This document shows, in pieces, positions 48,977 to 58,396 of a DNA stretch of 64,000 nt. The notes under the pieces are model-generated. The model was not told the origin of the DNA and ran no database searches. It saw nothing but the letters and a program-made list of their open reading frames with translations. A program made the translations under genes and the position numbers. Within the stretch, counting starts at the first letter, position 1. Each line of letters starts with the position of its first letter. This stretch comes from Halomonas sp. TD01 (GTDB taxonomy: Bacteria; Pseudomonadota; Gammaproteobacteria; Pseudomonadales; Halomonadaceae), in the NCBI RefSeq assembly GCF_923868895.1, contig NZ_OV350343.1, positions 3,410,001 through 3,474,000 of the forward strand. The letters run 5' to 3'.

Positions 48977-50683
48977 ATGTTTAAGCGCTATTTTCCTATT
49001 CTTACATGGCTGCCCCACTACCATAAGCGCCTGTTAGGTGCTGATGTATTAGCGGGACTCATCGTAACCGTCATGGTGATTCCGCAGTCGTTGGCCTATG
49101 CCCTACTAGCTGGCTTGCCTGCGGTAGTGGGCTTATATGCCAGTATTTTGCCGCAACTCCTATACACCTTTTTAGGCACAAGCCGCACCCTGGCGGTTGG
49201 CCCGGTGGCCATCATTGCATTAATGACGGGGGCTGCACTCTCTTCTGTGGCAACGCCCGGCAGCCCTGATTATTTACAAGCAGCACTAGTGCTTTCGCTA
49301 CTCTCTGGCGGCATATTGGTCGCGATGGGTGCACTTAAAATGGGCTTTTTTAGCAATTTCTTAAGCCATCCAGTTATTTCTGGCTTTTTAACAGCGTCGG
49401 GCATTCTGATTGCCGTCAGTCAATTGGGTAGCCTGATGGGCGTTTCCAGCAGTGGCTTTACGTTGGTAGAGCGCGTGATAACGCTCTTACCTAACCTCCC
49501 CACCTTTAATCCCTATACAGTTGTTATCGGCGCTGGCACGCTTTTTTTTCTGGTCATGATGCGGCGCTTTGGTAAGCAGAGCCTTTGTGCCATTGGTTTG
49601 CCTAGATCGCTCGCCGATTTAATCACCAAAGCGGGCCCTGTCTTTGCAGTGGTTATCACAACACTGGCAACCTGGCATTGGCAGTTGGCCGACCAAGGCG
49701 TCGCTGTTGTCGGCACCATTCCCAGCGGACTGCCTGCGCTAAGCTTTCCATGGGGAGATACCTCACTTTGGCGCGCGCTGTTGATCCCGGCGCTACTCAT
49801 TAGTTTGGTGGGGTTTGTGGAGTCTGTTTCCATGGGCCAAATGTTGGCCGCGAAACGGCGCCAGCGTATTTCCCCCAATCAGGAACTGATCGGCCTAGGT
49901 GCCGCTAATTTAGCCGCTGGATTTACCAGTGGCATGCCGGTCACCGGCGGCCTCTCGCGCACGGTGATTAACTATGACGCCGGGGCACAAACGCCTGCTG
50001 CCGGGGCCTTTGCAGCACTGGGGATCGCATTGGTGACGATGGCCTTTACCGGCTGGCTCTTCTACCTGCCGATTGCCACGTTGGCCGCGACAATTACCGT
50101 ATCTATTTTGACCCTGGTTGATATCCCCATGCTGCGCCAAACGTGGCGCTACTCTCGCAGTGATTTCGCCGCGATGGCGGTAACAATTCTACTGACCCTG
50201 GTTGAAGGCATTGAAGCCGGCATCATTGGCGGTGTAAGCCTCTCTATCGCGTTATTTTTGTATCGCACCAGCCGCCCCCATAGCGCGCTGGTGGGCCGAG
50301 TACCGGACACCGAACACTTCCGCAATACAGAGCGCCATGATGTTGAAACCGTCAGTAATGTGGCGCTATTACGAATCGACGAAAGTCTGTATTTTGCGAA
50401 TGCCCGCTACCTTGAAGATACCGTCTATAATTTGGTCGCCAGCTATCCTGAGCTTGAACACGTCGTCCTTATCTGTTCAGCCGTTAATTTAATTGATGCA
50501 TCAGCGCTCGAGAGCCTGGATGCCATCAACGCCCGTTTAAAAGATTCCGATGTCAAACTTCACCTATCCGAAGTAAAGGGACCGGTGATGGATCAACTCA
50601 AGAAGAGTGACTTCCTAGAAGCACTTACCGGACGGGTATTTCTAAGTACTTACGCCGCGTGGCGCGAATTTTCGTCAGCATGA
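48977..50683 (+). CDS. SulP-family anion transporter with STAS domain
   Basis: 568 residues. The start FKRYFPILTWLPHYHKRLLG leads into LAGLIVTVMVIPQSLAYALL, AGLPAVVGLYASILPQLLYT and FLGTSRTLAVGPVAIIALMT, then the SulP core and a C-terminal STAS domain (about 440-560, with NVALLRIDESLYFANARYLE, DSV-type loop CSAVNLIDASALESLDAI). Substrates may be sulfate, bicarbonate or dicarboxylates. GCAGGAG precedes the ATG. Confidence 0.93.
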   Translation: MFKRYFPILTWLPHYHKRLLGADVLAGLIVTVMVIPQSLAYALLAGLPAVVGLYASILPQLLYTFLGTSRTLAVGPVAIIALMTGAALSSVATPGSPDYLQAALVLSLLSGGILVAMGALKMGFFSNFLSHPVISGFLTASGILIAVSQLGSLMGVSSSGFTLVERVITLLPNLPTFNPYTVVIGAGTLFFLVMMRRFGKQSLCAIGLPRSLADLITKAGPVFAVVITTLATWHWQLADQGVAVVGTIPSGLPALSFPWGDTSLWRALLIPALLISLVGFVESVSMGQMLAAKRRQRISPNQELIGLGAANLAAGFTSGMPVTGGLSRTVINYDAGAQTPAAGAFAALGIALVTMAFTGWLFYLPIATLAATITVSILTLVDIPMLRQTWRYSRSDFAAMAVTILLTLVEGIEAGIIGGVSLSIALFLYRTSRPHSALVGRVPDTEHFRNTERHDVETVSNVALLRIDESLYFANARYLEDTVYNLVASYPELEHVVLICSAVNLIDASALESLDAINARLKDSDVKLHLSEVKGPVMDQLKKSDFLEALTGRVFLSTYAAWREFSSA

Positions 50684-50774
50684 TTTTCATAAGCTTAACG
50701 ATGTACCTTTAACTAACGCTTGTTTGAATGCATCATAGTGTTACCACTGTCGTGAATGCCGATGAGGAGCAGGG

Positions 50775-51884
50775 ATGCCAAACGAATGGATAACACGCGA
50801 AAGTGGCGACCTATCGCTCCAACATGAGTGGACGCTTGTTCATTACCAGACACTAAAATCGTTGGTGGCTAAGCATAGTGGCAGCGCCAATAATCACGCT
50901 ATCTCGCTGGGCGGTATTACTCAGCTAGACACGGCGGGTGCTGCGTTAATCGTTGAGCTACTGGGCATCGAGAACGCCAAGCAACAAGCGGCAAGTTCGT
51001 TATCCGAAAAACAGCAGGCGCTATTAGTGCGTGTTGCTGAGGCAATGGAGACGCCTCTCGATATCACGCCCCCAAGTCACAATCGTATCACCGATGCATT
51101 GGCGGCGGTTGGCCAGCAAATGGTGGGGCTGTGGTCGCAACAGCGCCAGCTTTTAGCGTTTATTGGGCTAGTGCTGGCAACGCTGTTTTCTCTACTACTT
51201 CGCCCTCATCGTTGGCGTTTCACTGCGACAGTCGCGCATATTCATCAAAGCGGACTAAATGCAGTACCCATTGTTGCGCTGCTGACCTTTATGGTGGGCG
51301 CGGTGGTGGCCTTTCTGGGAGCCACCGTGCTTCAAGACTTTGGGGCCACGGTATACACGATTGATTTAGTAGCCTTCTCTTTTTTACGTGAGTTTGGTGT
51401 GTTGCTGGCGGCAATTTTGTTGGCGGGTCGCACTGCTAGCGCCTTTACTGCCCAATTAGGCGCCATGAAGTCCAATGAAGAGATTGACGCTCTTCAAACC
51501 CAAGGGCTTGATCCTATAGAACTTTTAGTACTCCCCCGGGTAATCGCCTTGCTTATTAGCCTGCCTCTGCTCGCTTTTGTGGGAATGCTGAGTGGACTCG
51601 TCGGCGGGGCCATGGTGGCAACGCTTTCGTTGGATATATCGGTTAGCCAGTTCATGACCACGTTACAAAAAGATGTATCCGTCAGCCATTTTTTAGTGGG
51701 CCTTAGCAAAGCACCCGTGTTTGCGTTTGTTATCGCCGTCATTGGTTGCCTTGAAGGCTTTAAGGTAAGCGGTAGCGCACAATCTGTAGGCGTTCACACC
51801 ACTTCTAGCGTCGTGCAATCAATTTTTATGGTCATCCTTATTGATGCGCTCGCCGCACTGTTCTTTATGGAGCTGGGATGGTAA
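50775..51884 (+). CDS. MlaE-family lipid ABC transporter permease with N-terminal STAS-like domain
   Basis: 369 residues. Residues 1-95 form a STAS-like domain (TQLDTAGAALIVELLGIENA). The MlaE-type permease follows: IVALLTFMVGAVVAFLGATV, RTASAFTAQLGAMKSNEEID, ALQTQGLDPIELLVLPRVIA. It is the first gene of a four-gene set with an ATPase, an MCE protein and a lipoprotein, predicted to move phospholipids between inner and outer membranes. It overlaps the ATPase gene by 7 bp. Confidence 0.92.
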   Translation: MPNEWITRESGDLSLQHEWTLVHYQTLKSLVAKHSGSANNHAISLGGITQLDTAGAALIVELLGIENAKQQAASSLSEKQQALLVRVAEAMETPLDITPPSHNRITDALAAVGQQMVGLWSQQRQLLAFIGLVLATLFSLLLRPHRWRFTATVAHIHQSGLNAVPIVALLTFMVGAVVAFLGATVLQDFGATVYTIDLVAFSFLREFGVLLAAILLAGRTASAFTAQLGAMKSNEEIDALQTQGLDPIELLVLPRVIALLISLPLLAFVGMLSGLVGGAMVATLSLDISVSQFMTTLQKDVSVSHFLVGLSKAPVFAFVIAVIGCLEGFKVSGSAQSVGVHTTSSVVQSIFMVILIDALAALFFMELGW

Positions 51885-52702
51885 CCACGACGCATGCTCA
51901 ATCCGAACACAACGAGCAACCTGTTATCAACGTTCTGGGGCTAGTCAATCGCTTTGGCTCTGTTGTAGTTCATGAGGCTCTCGATTTAACACTAAGGCGT
52001 GGGGAAATTCTCGGCGTGGTGGGCGGCTCAGGAACCGGCAAATCCGTACTGTTAAGAAGTATTGTAGGTTTGAAGCGCCCAAATGAAGGCACTATCGATG
52101 TCCTGGGATCTCGCCTTAACGAGCTAAATGGACAGCAACGTAGCCAGATAGAGCGCCGCTTTGGCGTGCTGTTTCAACGGGGGGCTTTATTTAGCTCGCT
52201 GAATTTGCAAGAAAATGTTGCCTTGCCGCTTATTGAGCACGCCAAACTGTCGCGCAAAGATGCCGAATACCTAGCACGCATCAAACTCTCTTTAGTTGGG
52301 CTACCCGCTAAGGCGGCACTGCAGTTTCCTGAATCTCTATCGGGCGGCATGGTAAAGCGTGCCGCACTGGCTCGTGCGCTGGCGCTTGATCCTGATATTT
52401 TGTTTCTTGATGAGCCAACCGCGGGCCTTGATCCTATCGGAGCAGCCGCCTTTGACCAGCTATTAGTCACACTGCGCGATGCATTAGGCTTTAGCGTTTT
52501 TTTAGTTACCCACGATTTAGATACGCTCTATGCCACCTGCGACCGAGTCGCCGTACTTTCTCAGAAACGCGTGTTAGTGGCAGATACGCTTGAAAATGTC
52601 GCCAATACTGACGATGAGTGGGTGCAAGCCTACTTTAATGGACCTCGCGGGCGTGCCGCTCAATACGCCGCTAACGCATCAACGGCAGGTTTAAAGGAGT
52701 AA
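51878..52702 (+). CDS. MlaF-like lipid ABC transporter ATPase
   Basis: 274 residues. Walker A GGSGTGKSVLLRSIVGLKRP (about 48-67), Q-loop FQRGALFSSLNLQENVALPL, signature ESLSGGMVKRAALARALALD, Walker B ILFLDEPTAGLDP and the H-loop VTHDLD. The SGGM variant of the signature is typical of MlaF-like proteins. It energises the lipid transporter. Confidence 0.93.
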   Translation: MVTTTHAQSEHNEQPVINVLGLVNRFGSVVVHEALDLTLRRGEILGVVGGSGTGKSVLLRSIVGLKRPNEGTIDVLGSRLNELNGQQRSQIERRFGVLFQRGALFSSLNLQENVALPLIEHAKLSRKDAEYLARIKLSLVGLPAKAALQFPESLSGGMVKRAALARALALDPDILFLDEPTAGLDPIGAAAFDQLLVTLRDALGFSVFLVTHDLDTLYATCDRVAVLSQKRVLVADTLENVANTDDEWVQAYFNGPRGRAAQYAANASTAGLKE

Positions 52703-52709
52703 GTTATCA

Positions 52710-53651
52710 ATGGAAACCCGTGCCCATCACATCGTCATAGGCTTATTTACCCTATTATCTGCCGCAGCAGCACTTCTGTTTGCGCTGTGGATGAGCTATG
52801 CCGCAGGAGAGCGTAACTACCAGCCTTACCGGATTCTGTTCGAGCGCAGTGTTAGTGGTTTATCAATTGGCAGTAAGGTGCAGTACAACGGCATTGAAGT
52901 AGGCGATGTCACCGAACTGACACTAAACCCCGACGACCCCCGACAAGTTATTGCCAGTGTGCGTGTCTATGAGGACACGCCGGTTAAGACAGATACCCGC
53001 GCCAAGCTTGCGTTTGCAAGCATTACTGGCAGCATGTCGGTTCAGCTGTATGGAGGCACCCCAGAAAGCCCTCGCCTTGTAAACCAAACGGACAGCATGG
53101 CACCGTTTATCAACGCAGATCCTTCGCCGATCGCCACTCTGTTTGATGAAGGCGAAACAATGGTTCAAAACATTAATTCTATTCTGATAAACGTTAATGA
53201 ACTATTTAATGACGGCAACCGCGAACAAGCCGGCACTATTTTGACGAGTATTGCGCAAATCACAGAGATGATCGCTTCACAACAAACAGCGCTTGATCAA
53301 AATATGGCACTGTTCGGCGAGGTGTCACGACAAGCAACGGCTACTCTTGAGAGTATCGATACTCTCAGCCAGGAGACGACCCTGCTATTACGTCAAGATG
53401 GTCAGCAAATGATGCAAAGCGCTGAAAGCGCTAGTCGCGATGTGGCCAGTGCCGCGCAACGAATTGAACAGCTAGTTAACGATAATGCAGGGGCTGTCGA
53501 CAGCACGCTGCAAGGGGCGCAAGACATTGCTCCAGCCCTTTCAGCCCTACGTTCCACACTTAACAACCTTGATCGTATTACTCGCCAGCTTGAAGAGAGT
53601 CCGGCAGACTTTTTCCTGGGCCGGGATCAGGTAGAGGAGTTTCGTCCATGA
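52710..53651 (+). CDS. MlaD-like MCE-domain protein
   Basis: 313 residues. One N-terminal membrane helix (about 8-27) anchors a single MCE domain (about 38-120: YRILFERSVSGLSIGSKVQY, NGIEVGDVTELTLNPDDP, KTDTRAKLAFASITGSMSVQ). A long helical C-terminal region (about 150-300) follows, rich in Gln, Ala and Ser with coiled-coil heptads (TATLESIDTLSQETTLLLRQ). It is longer than E. coli MlaD and closer to PqiB/LetB-like helical extensions. It forms the periplasmic lipid conduit. Confidence 0.9.
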   Translation: METRAHHIVIGLFTLLSAAAALLFALWMSYAAGERNYQPYRILFERSVSGLSIGSKVQYNGIEVGDVTELTLNPDDPRQVIASVRVYEDTPVKTDTRAKLAFASITGSMSVQLYGGTPESPRLVNQTDSMAPFINADPSPIATLFDEGETMVQNINSILINVNELFNDGNREQAGTILTSIAQITEMIASQQTALDQNMALFGEVSRQATATLESIDTLSQETTLLLRQDGQQMMQSAESASRDVASAAQRIEQLVNDNAGAVDSTLQGAQDIAPALSALRSTLNNLDRITRQLEESPADFFLGRDQVEEFRP

Positions 53652-54268
53652 GCTTGCGCGCAACGTTTAGCATCATCACATTAGCGGCGCTTTTATTAAA
53701 CGCAGGCTGTTCAATACTGCCCGAAAGCACCCCCGCAACGCTCTATCGGTTGCCGTCGTCTGCCTCTCCAGCTGCGCAAGCGGCCGCCACCCTCCCCTTA
53801 CGGCTGGGCATTGCCACTCCGGGGGCAGGTCACTTGCTTAACAGCAACCGTATTGTGGTATACCCAGAAGGTAATGTAGTGAATGTGTATGAGGGTGCAC
53901 GCTGGCATGAAGACGCCCCTGATATGCTTCAAGCGCGCTTAATTTCAGACCTACAGCAGCGCCAACTATTCACCAGCGTGAGTAGCGACCGATTGCCCCA
54001 TGATTTACTGCTACTTAGCGAGCTGCGCCATTTCCAAAGTGAGTACGACGCTTCTCCACCCAGTATTCATCTTCAGTTAGATGTGCAGCTTGTGAATACA
54101 CAACACCGAAAACCGCTAGCAGCGACCAGTTTTACCATCCGCACCCGCGCGGATAACGTAGAGATTCCGGACGTCGTGAATGCTTTTGGTGAGGCCAGCG
54201 ACGCGCTAGCTGAGCAGCTTTCAGCATGGATCGCAACGCAATCAAGCAGTCTGAGAGCCGCCGATTGA
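53648..54268 (+). CDS. ABC-type transport auxiliary lipoprotein (PqiC-like)
   Basis: 206 residues with a lipoprotein signal (LLLNAGC, lipid-modified Cys at about 20). The mature domain has the PqiC/ABC-transport-auxiliary pattern: ATLYRLPSSASPAA, LPLRLGIATPGAGHLLNSNR, WHEDAPDMLQARLISDLQQR and LLLLSELRHFQSEYD. It is an outer-membrane-anchored partner of the MCE protein. It overlaps the MCE gene by 4 bp and converges with the kinase gene with a 27-bp overlap. Confidence 0.9.
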   Translation: MSLRATFSIITLAALLLNAGCSILPESTPATLYRLPSSASPAAQAAATLPLRLGIATPGAGHLLNSNRIVVYPEGNVVNVYEGARWHEDAPDMLQARLISDLQQRQLFTSVSSDRLPHDLLLLSELRHFQSEYDASPPSIHLQLDVQLVNTQHRKPLAATSFTIRTRADNVEIPDVVNAFGEASDALAEQLSAWIATQSSSLRAAD

Positions 54269-56107
54269 CGGCGTCTTTCTTAAAAAATCACGCGGGTCTT
54301 TTGGGTAAAAATGTTCAGGCTGGCACTCTAAATGGGTAAAAAATCGCGTGTCTTTGTAAGGCATTTTCATAAAGCCGGACACGCCTAACCCCTCTATCTG
54401 GCTTACAGACGCCAGCATACGCGCCAGCAAGGCACGAAACTCTGACTCTCGGCTAGGATCCAGAAGCCGGTAATAGCTATGGATTTTAAGATGCTTCGGC
54501 AACGCCTCAAATATAATCATGCCGGTGTGATGAATCTCATTAAGCCGTTGGAGTATTTGCATAATGGTGTCTGGCAGGACGAGTAGCTCTTCCGGATCAG
54601 GGCCGTCTTCAAAGTAGCTATGCTGACGTGTGCGGTCTTCCATTTCAGGAACCGCGCTCAGCTCGTAGTCAATGGCGGTACCAGGGTCACAATTAAAAGG
54701 CTCTTCTGCATTTGCACGTTCTAAATGCAGCGTTTGACGCGCATTAAATAAGCAACTTTTAAACACCCCTTGGCGGTGAATGGCACGCGCCAAGTGCACC
54801 ATGTTATTGACGGCTTGAATAAACGCTGGCTTTAACGCGGGATCGTGTAGGTTAAGCGAAGAGTCTATATACACGCCCTCCCGCTCCCAACGCACCGCTA
54901 AACCACCTACAACCGGGTATTTCCCCAAACGACTCACCGACGCCAAAAAGGCCTTTTCAGTTTCCCCCATACCCTGCATAAATTGCTTGTAATAACGATC
55001 TAGCTGCACATCGTTAACATCATTAAGTGTTTCTTCTGCATTCGCTTCGCGCAGAAACGCCTTCCGGGAGCTGTAAACGACCGTATCAATCTCTTGGTGC
55101 GCCGGACGGCCCCAGACAGGCACTAGCGATGTTTGTCGGGGGATGGGCAAATCTACCATCACCACTTTGGCCATGCGGGACATCGCCTGTAAATAATAAT
55201 CCCCTGCTTTATGGCGTACCTGGGGGTCGGGGTCGAGCATACCATCCAAGGTGCGGGCAAACTCCAAAGGTAGACCCAGTGAGCAGGCGGGAATAGCACG
55301 GTGTCCAAAGCGGCAAGATTGTGCAGATGCTAATGCGTACAGCGTTCCTGCGGCTCCTTGTTCGTCGAAACGTGGCGATGATAGCGCTCCGTTGAGCTGC
55401 TCTTCGCCAATAAAGTAGACATCGCCCAGCCGAGCATTGGTTTGCTGCAAGTTATCAGACATTAATTCCATCACGTTTGCCCCAACAAACTGTAGCTTTT
55501 CGTCTAACTGAGCAAACACAGACGATCCCCAGTCAATCAACGCAATGGACTCAGTATCAGGATCGAACACTAGGTTTGACGGCTTGATGTCACCATGCAC
55601 TACGGGACGTGCATTGGGGCCCGTTTCTTGGCGCAATGCTGAGAGAATATCAGCCAACTGGTTGGCAATGTGGACCACCAAACGAGGGGAAAGGCGACCT
55701 TCTTTTAGTGATACCTGCTCAAGGTTCCAACCAGGCGCACGCTCCATCACCAGGATTGACTGGCCCCGGGAGCGCTGATAAGCCACGAGCTTCGGTATGC
55801 GCGGGTGGGAAACCTGATCAAGCATAAACGCCTCTTCTTCAAGGCGTTCTTGTAAATGGGTGGGCAGCGTAATACGTGAGAATTTAAACACGTAGTGGGC
55901 AGGCACACCTTGGTGTTGTGCGCTGCCCGCAAATACAAAGCCATAGGCACCTTTACCAACCAACTCAATCCCCGTATAGCCCAACTGAGCGAGCTGTGCC
56001 TGACACAGTGCTACCCAGTCTTTAAGCTTACGAGCATCGTGATGGCTGAGTAGATATACCGATTGCTCTTCCGGTATATAAAACTGCTGGAGTGGTGCCT
56101 GAGACAT
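54242..56107 (-). CDS. Serine/threonine protein kinase
   Basis: 621 residues. Kinase domain at about 35-310: Gly loop ELVGKGAYGFVFAGSAQHQG, a Lys in HYVFKFSRITLP, catalytic loop VHGDIKPSNLVFD, DFG-equivalent IALIDWGSSVF. The HGD for HRD and DWG for DFG variants are within Hanks-type diversity. The second half (about 340-615) is an unrecognised soluble domain with no membrane segment, so it is unlike PASTA-type kinases. Substrate unknown. A standalone gene between two operons. Confidence 0.85.
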   Translation of the reverse strand: MSQAPLQQFYIPEEQSVYLLSHHDARKLKDWVALCQAQLAQLGYTGIELVGKGAYGFVFAGSAQHQGVPAHYVFKFSRITLPTHLQERLEEEAFMLDQVSHPRIPKLVAYQRSRGQSILVMERAPGWNLEQVSLKEGRLSPRLVVHIANQLADILSALRQETGPNARPVVHGDIKPSNLVFDPDTESIALIDWGSSVFAQLDEKLQFVGANVMELMSDNLQQTNARLGDVYFIGEEQLNGALSSPRFDEQGAAGTLYALASAQSCRFGHRAIPACSLGLPLEFARTLDGMLDPDPQVRHKAGDYYLQAMSRMAKVVMVDLPIPRQTSLVPVWGRPAHQEIDTVVYSSRKAFLREANAEETLNDVNDVQLDRYYKQFMQGMGETEKAFLASVSRLGKYPVVGGLAVRWEREGVYIDSSLNLHDPALKPAFIQAVNNMVHLARAIHRQGVFKSCLFNARQTLHLERANAEEPFNCDPGTAIDYELSAVPEMEDRTRQHSYFEDGPDPEELLVLPDTIMQILQRLNEIHHTGMIIFEALPKHLKIHSYYRLLDPSRESEFRALLARMLASVSQIEGLGVSGFMKMPYKDTRFFTHLECQPEHFYPKDPRDFLRKTPSIGGSQTA

Positions 56108-56155
56108 TCATCATTCCTTTCTAATCAACCTCTGGCTATCCAACGTCTAGCTACC

Positions 56156-57400
56156 CTAGCCCAAGTGCAGCAGCATGGTTTCAGGCGCTTCGAGGTAACC
56201 TTTCCAGGCATTGCAAAACCGGGCGATGGTGCCACCATCAATAAAGCGGTGATCACCTGCCCAGGTGATGGTCATAATTGCCCGTCGCTGAACCTCACCC
56301 TGCTCGTCAAAGCGCGGTAACCATTGGGTTTTGCCGATGGCCACTATCGCCGCTTCCGGCGCATTGATGATAGGCGCTGCATAGGTTCCGCCAAGCGCAC
56401 CAATGTTAGAAATACTAATGGTGCCCCCTTTGAGATCCGCCTGATCGACACGCCCTTCTCGTGCCGCGATGGTTAAACGACCCACTTCACGGGCAATGCC
56501 TAGCAGCGTTAGACGCTCAACACTTTTCACATTGGGCACCAGTAAACCTGCTTTGCTATCCACCGCCATGCCGATATTGCACTGTTCGTAGTAGTGCAGC
56601 TCGTTGCCTTCCGCGTTTAGCTGGGCATTGATGATCGGCGCCTCAGTAACCGCTAGCGCCATTGCCTTCATAAAGAAGGGCATTAGTGTTAGCCGCTCAC
56701 CCAGAGCCTCTACCCGTGGCTTCAGGCGCTCACGTAGCGCCAGCAGATCGGTCACATCGATCTCTTCGCCATAGTGAAAATGCGGAATAGAGCTGGCTGC
56801 CTCAACCATTCTTTTCGCCATCACCGCACGCACGCCGCGAAGCGGCTCAACACGAGGCGACTGGGCACTTTGCGTTACTGGCGTTGTTACTTGAGCAGGA
56901 GCTGTAGTGGGCTGATTCAGGTGCGCCAGCACGTCTTCTTTTAATACCCGGCCATCTTTACCACTACCAGCAATGGCACTTAACTCAAGCTGATGTTCAC
57001 GAACAAGACGTCGCACTGCTGGACTGGCAGGCACTTTACCGCTACTAGTACTGGTACTGGTCGCCACAGCGGCTGGTTCAACCACCTTTGAACCACTGGC
57101 AGCGTCAGCTACAGATGACTGCGGCTCGTTAACTTGTTCCGTCGCGTCCGCTTCTTGCGTGTCATTTTCTGCTTGGTAGGCATACAGCGGAGCGTGTACT
57201 TTGGCAATTTTCCCCTGGGCAACATAAAGCTTGGTGACGACACCTGCTTCGGGAGCGGTAATTTCTACTAGTGCTTTGTCGGTCATCACCTCGACAATTG
57301 GCTGATCTTCCTCAATCCGATCGCCCTCCGCAACGCGCCACTCCACCACTTCACACTCGACAATGCCTTCGCCGATATCCGGCAGCATGAAATCGCTCAT
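56156..57400 (-). CDS. bkdB: Branched-chain keto-acid dehydrogenase E2 (dihydrolipoyl acyltransferase)
   Basis: 414 residues. One lipoyl domain (about 1-77, Lys in VMTDKALVEITAPEAGVV), an Ala/Pro/Ser-rich linker, an E1/E3-binding domain (PASPAVRRLVREHQLELSAI, AGSGKDGRVLKEDVLAHL) and a catalytic domain ending DHRFIDGGTIARFCNAWKGY with the HxxxDG active site. It transfers acyl groups from E1 to CoA. Last in the E1alpha-E1beta-E2 operon; no E3 gene follows, so E3 must come from another locus. Confidence 0.92.
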   Translation of the reverse strand: MSDFMLPDIGEGIVECEVVEWRVAEGDRIEEDQPIVEVMTDKALVEITAPEAGVVTKLYVAQGKIAKVHAPLYAYQAENDTQEADATEQVNEPQSSVADAASGSKVVEPAAVATSTSTSSGKVPASPAVRRLVREHQLELSAIAGSGKDGRVLKEDVLAHLNQPTTAPAQVTTPVTQSAQSPRVEPLRGVRAVMAKRMVEAASSIPHFHYGEEIDVTDLLALRERLKPRVEALGERLTLMPFFMKAMALAVTEAPIINAQLNAEGNELHYYEQCNIGMAVDSKAGLLVPNVKSVERLTLLGIAREVGRLTIAAREGRVDQADLKGGTISISNIGALGGTYAAPIINAPEAAIVAIGKTQWLPRFDEQGEVQRRAIMTITWAGDHRFIDGGTIARFCNAWKGYLEAPETMLLHLG

Positions 57401-57417
57401 TATTTTTCTCCCTGGCG

Positions 57418-58395
57418 TTAAAAGTTAACGCTTTCGCGAATCGCTTCAAAAATTTTCAAATGATCGGGCAAATACTCTTTCTCCAGCACTAACGGGAAAG
57501 GTGTATCTAGCCCCGTTACCCGAGCAATCGGCGATTCCAGATAGAGAAAACAGCGTTCTTGGATCGTCGCGGCGATTTCACCCGCAAAGCCGCCCGTTAA
57601 CGGCGCTTCATGGCTGACGATCAAACGTCCTGTTTTTAGAACAGACTCAACGACGGTATCCGCGTCCCATGGCAGCAACGTGCGCAGATCGATCACTTCA
57701 CAGGCAATGCCCTGCTCTTCGGCAAGCTCGACGGCTTTGCCGATGACTTCCATTTGCGCGCCCCAACCCACCAGCGTGATATCAGTACCCTCTTTGGTGA
57801 CCTCAGCTTCACCAATAGGAAGCTGATAATCTTCTTGGGGCACCTCCCCCACTGAGGCTCGATAAAGCCGCTTAGGTTCTAAGAAAAGTACCGGATCGGG
57901 GTCGCGAATTGCAGCAAGCAGCAACCCTTTCGCTTGGTAAGGATTACGCGGCACAACAACTTTTAAGCCAGGTGTATGTGTGAAATAAGCCTCTGGTGAT
58001 TGTGAATGGTAGAGCCCCCCCGCGATACCACCGCCATAGGGCGTGCGGATGGTTAATCCACCCACATTGAATAAATCCCCAGAGCGGTAGCGGAATTTCG
58101 CAGATTCATTAACGATTTGATCAAAGGCAGGAAAGATGTAGTCGGCAAACTGTATTTCAGCAACAGGCACCGAGCCTTGGGCAGCCAACCCATTGGCAAA
58201 ACCAATAATGCCTTGCTCTACCAGCGGTGTGTTAAAGCAGCGCGATTTACCATACTTTTCCTGCAAATGGCTAGTGGCACGGAATACACCGCCAAAAACA
58301 CCCACATCTTCACCAAAACAGATAACTTTTTCGTCTTCAGCCATGGCGATATCAAGCGCATTGTTGATCGCCTGGAGCATGTTCATTGTGGGCAT
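57418..58395 (-). CDS. bkdA2: Branched-chain keto-acid dehydrogenase E1 beta subunit
   Basis: 325 residues. N-terminal transketolase-like pyrimidine domain: [61 protein letters not shown]-terminal domain: [40 protein letters not shown]. With E1alpha it decarboxylates branched-chain 2-keto acids using thiamine diphosphate. A 17-bp gap to E2 and a 1-bp gap from E1alpha indicate one transcript. Confidence 0.94.
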   Translation of the reverse strand: MPTMNMLQAINNALDIAMAEDEKVICFGEDVGVFGGVFRATSHLQEKYGKSRCFNTPLVEQGIIGFANGLAAQGSVPVAEIQFADYIFPAFDQIVNESAKFRYRSGDLFNVGGLTIRTPYGGGIAGGLYHSQSPEAYFTHTPGLKVVVPRNPYQAKGLLLAAIRDPDPVLFLEPKRLYRASVGEVPQEDYQLPIGEAEVTKEGTDITLVGWGAQMEVIGKAVELAEEQGIACEVIDLRTLLPWDADTVVESVLKTGRLIVSHEAPLTGGFAGEIAATIQERCFLYLESPIARVTGLDTPFPLVLEKEYLPDHLKIFEAIRESVNF

Positions 58396-58396
58396 G

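Noticed and set aside
48833..49024. 63-codon Cys-containing frame between the chemotaxis receptor and the SulP gene
   Set aside because: Its start lies inside the SulP coding region, it has no ribosome-binding site, and I recognise no family; probably chance.
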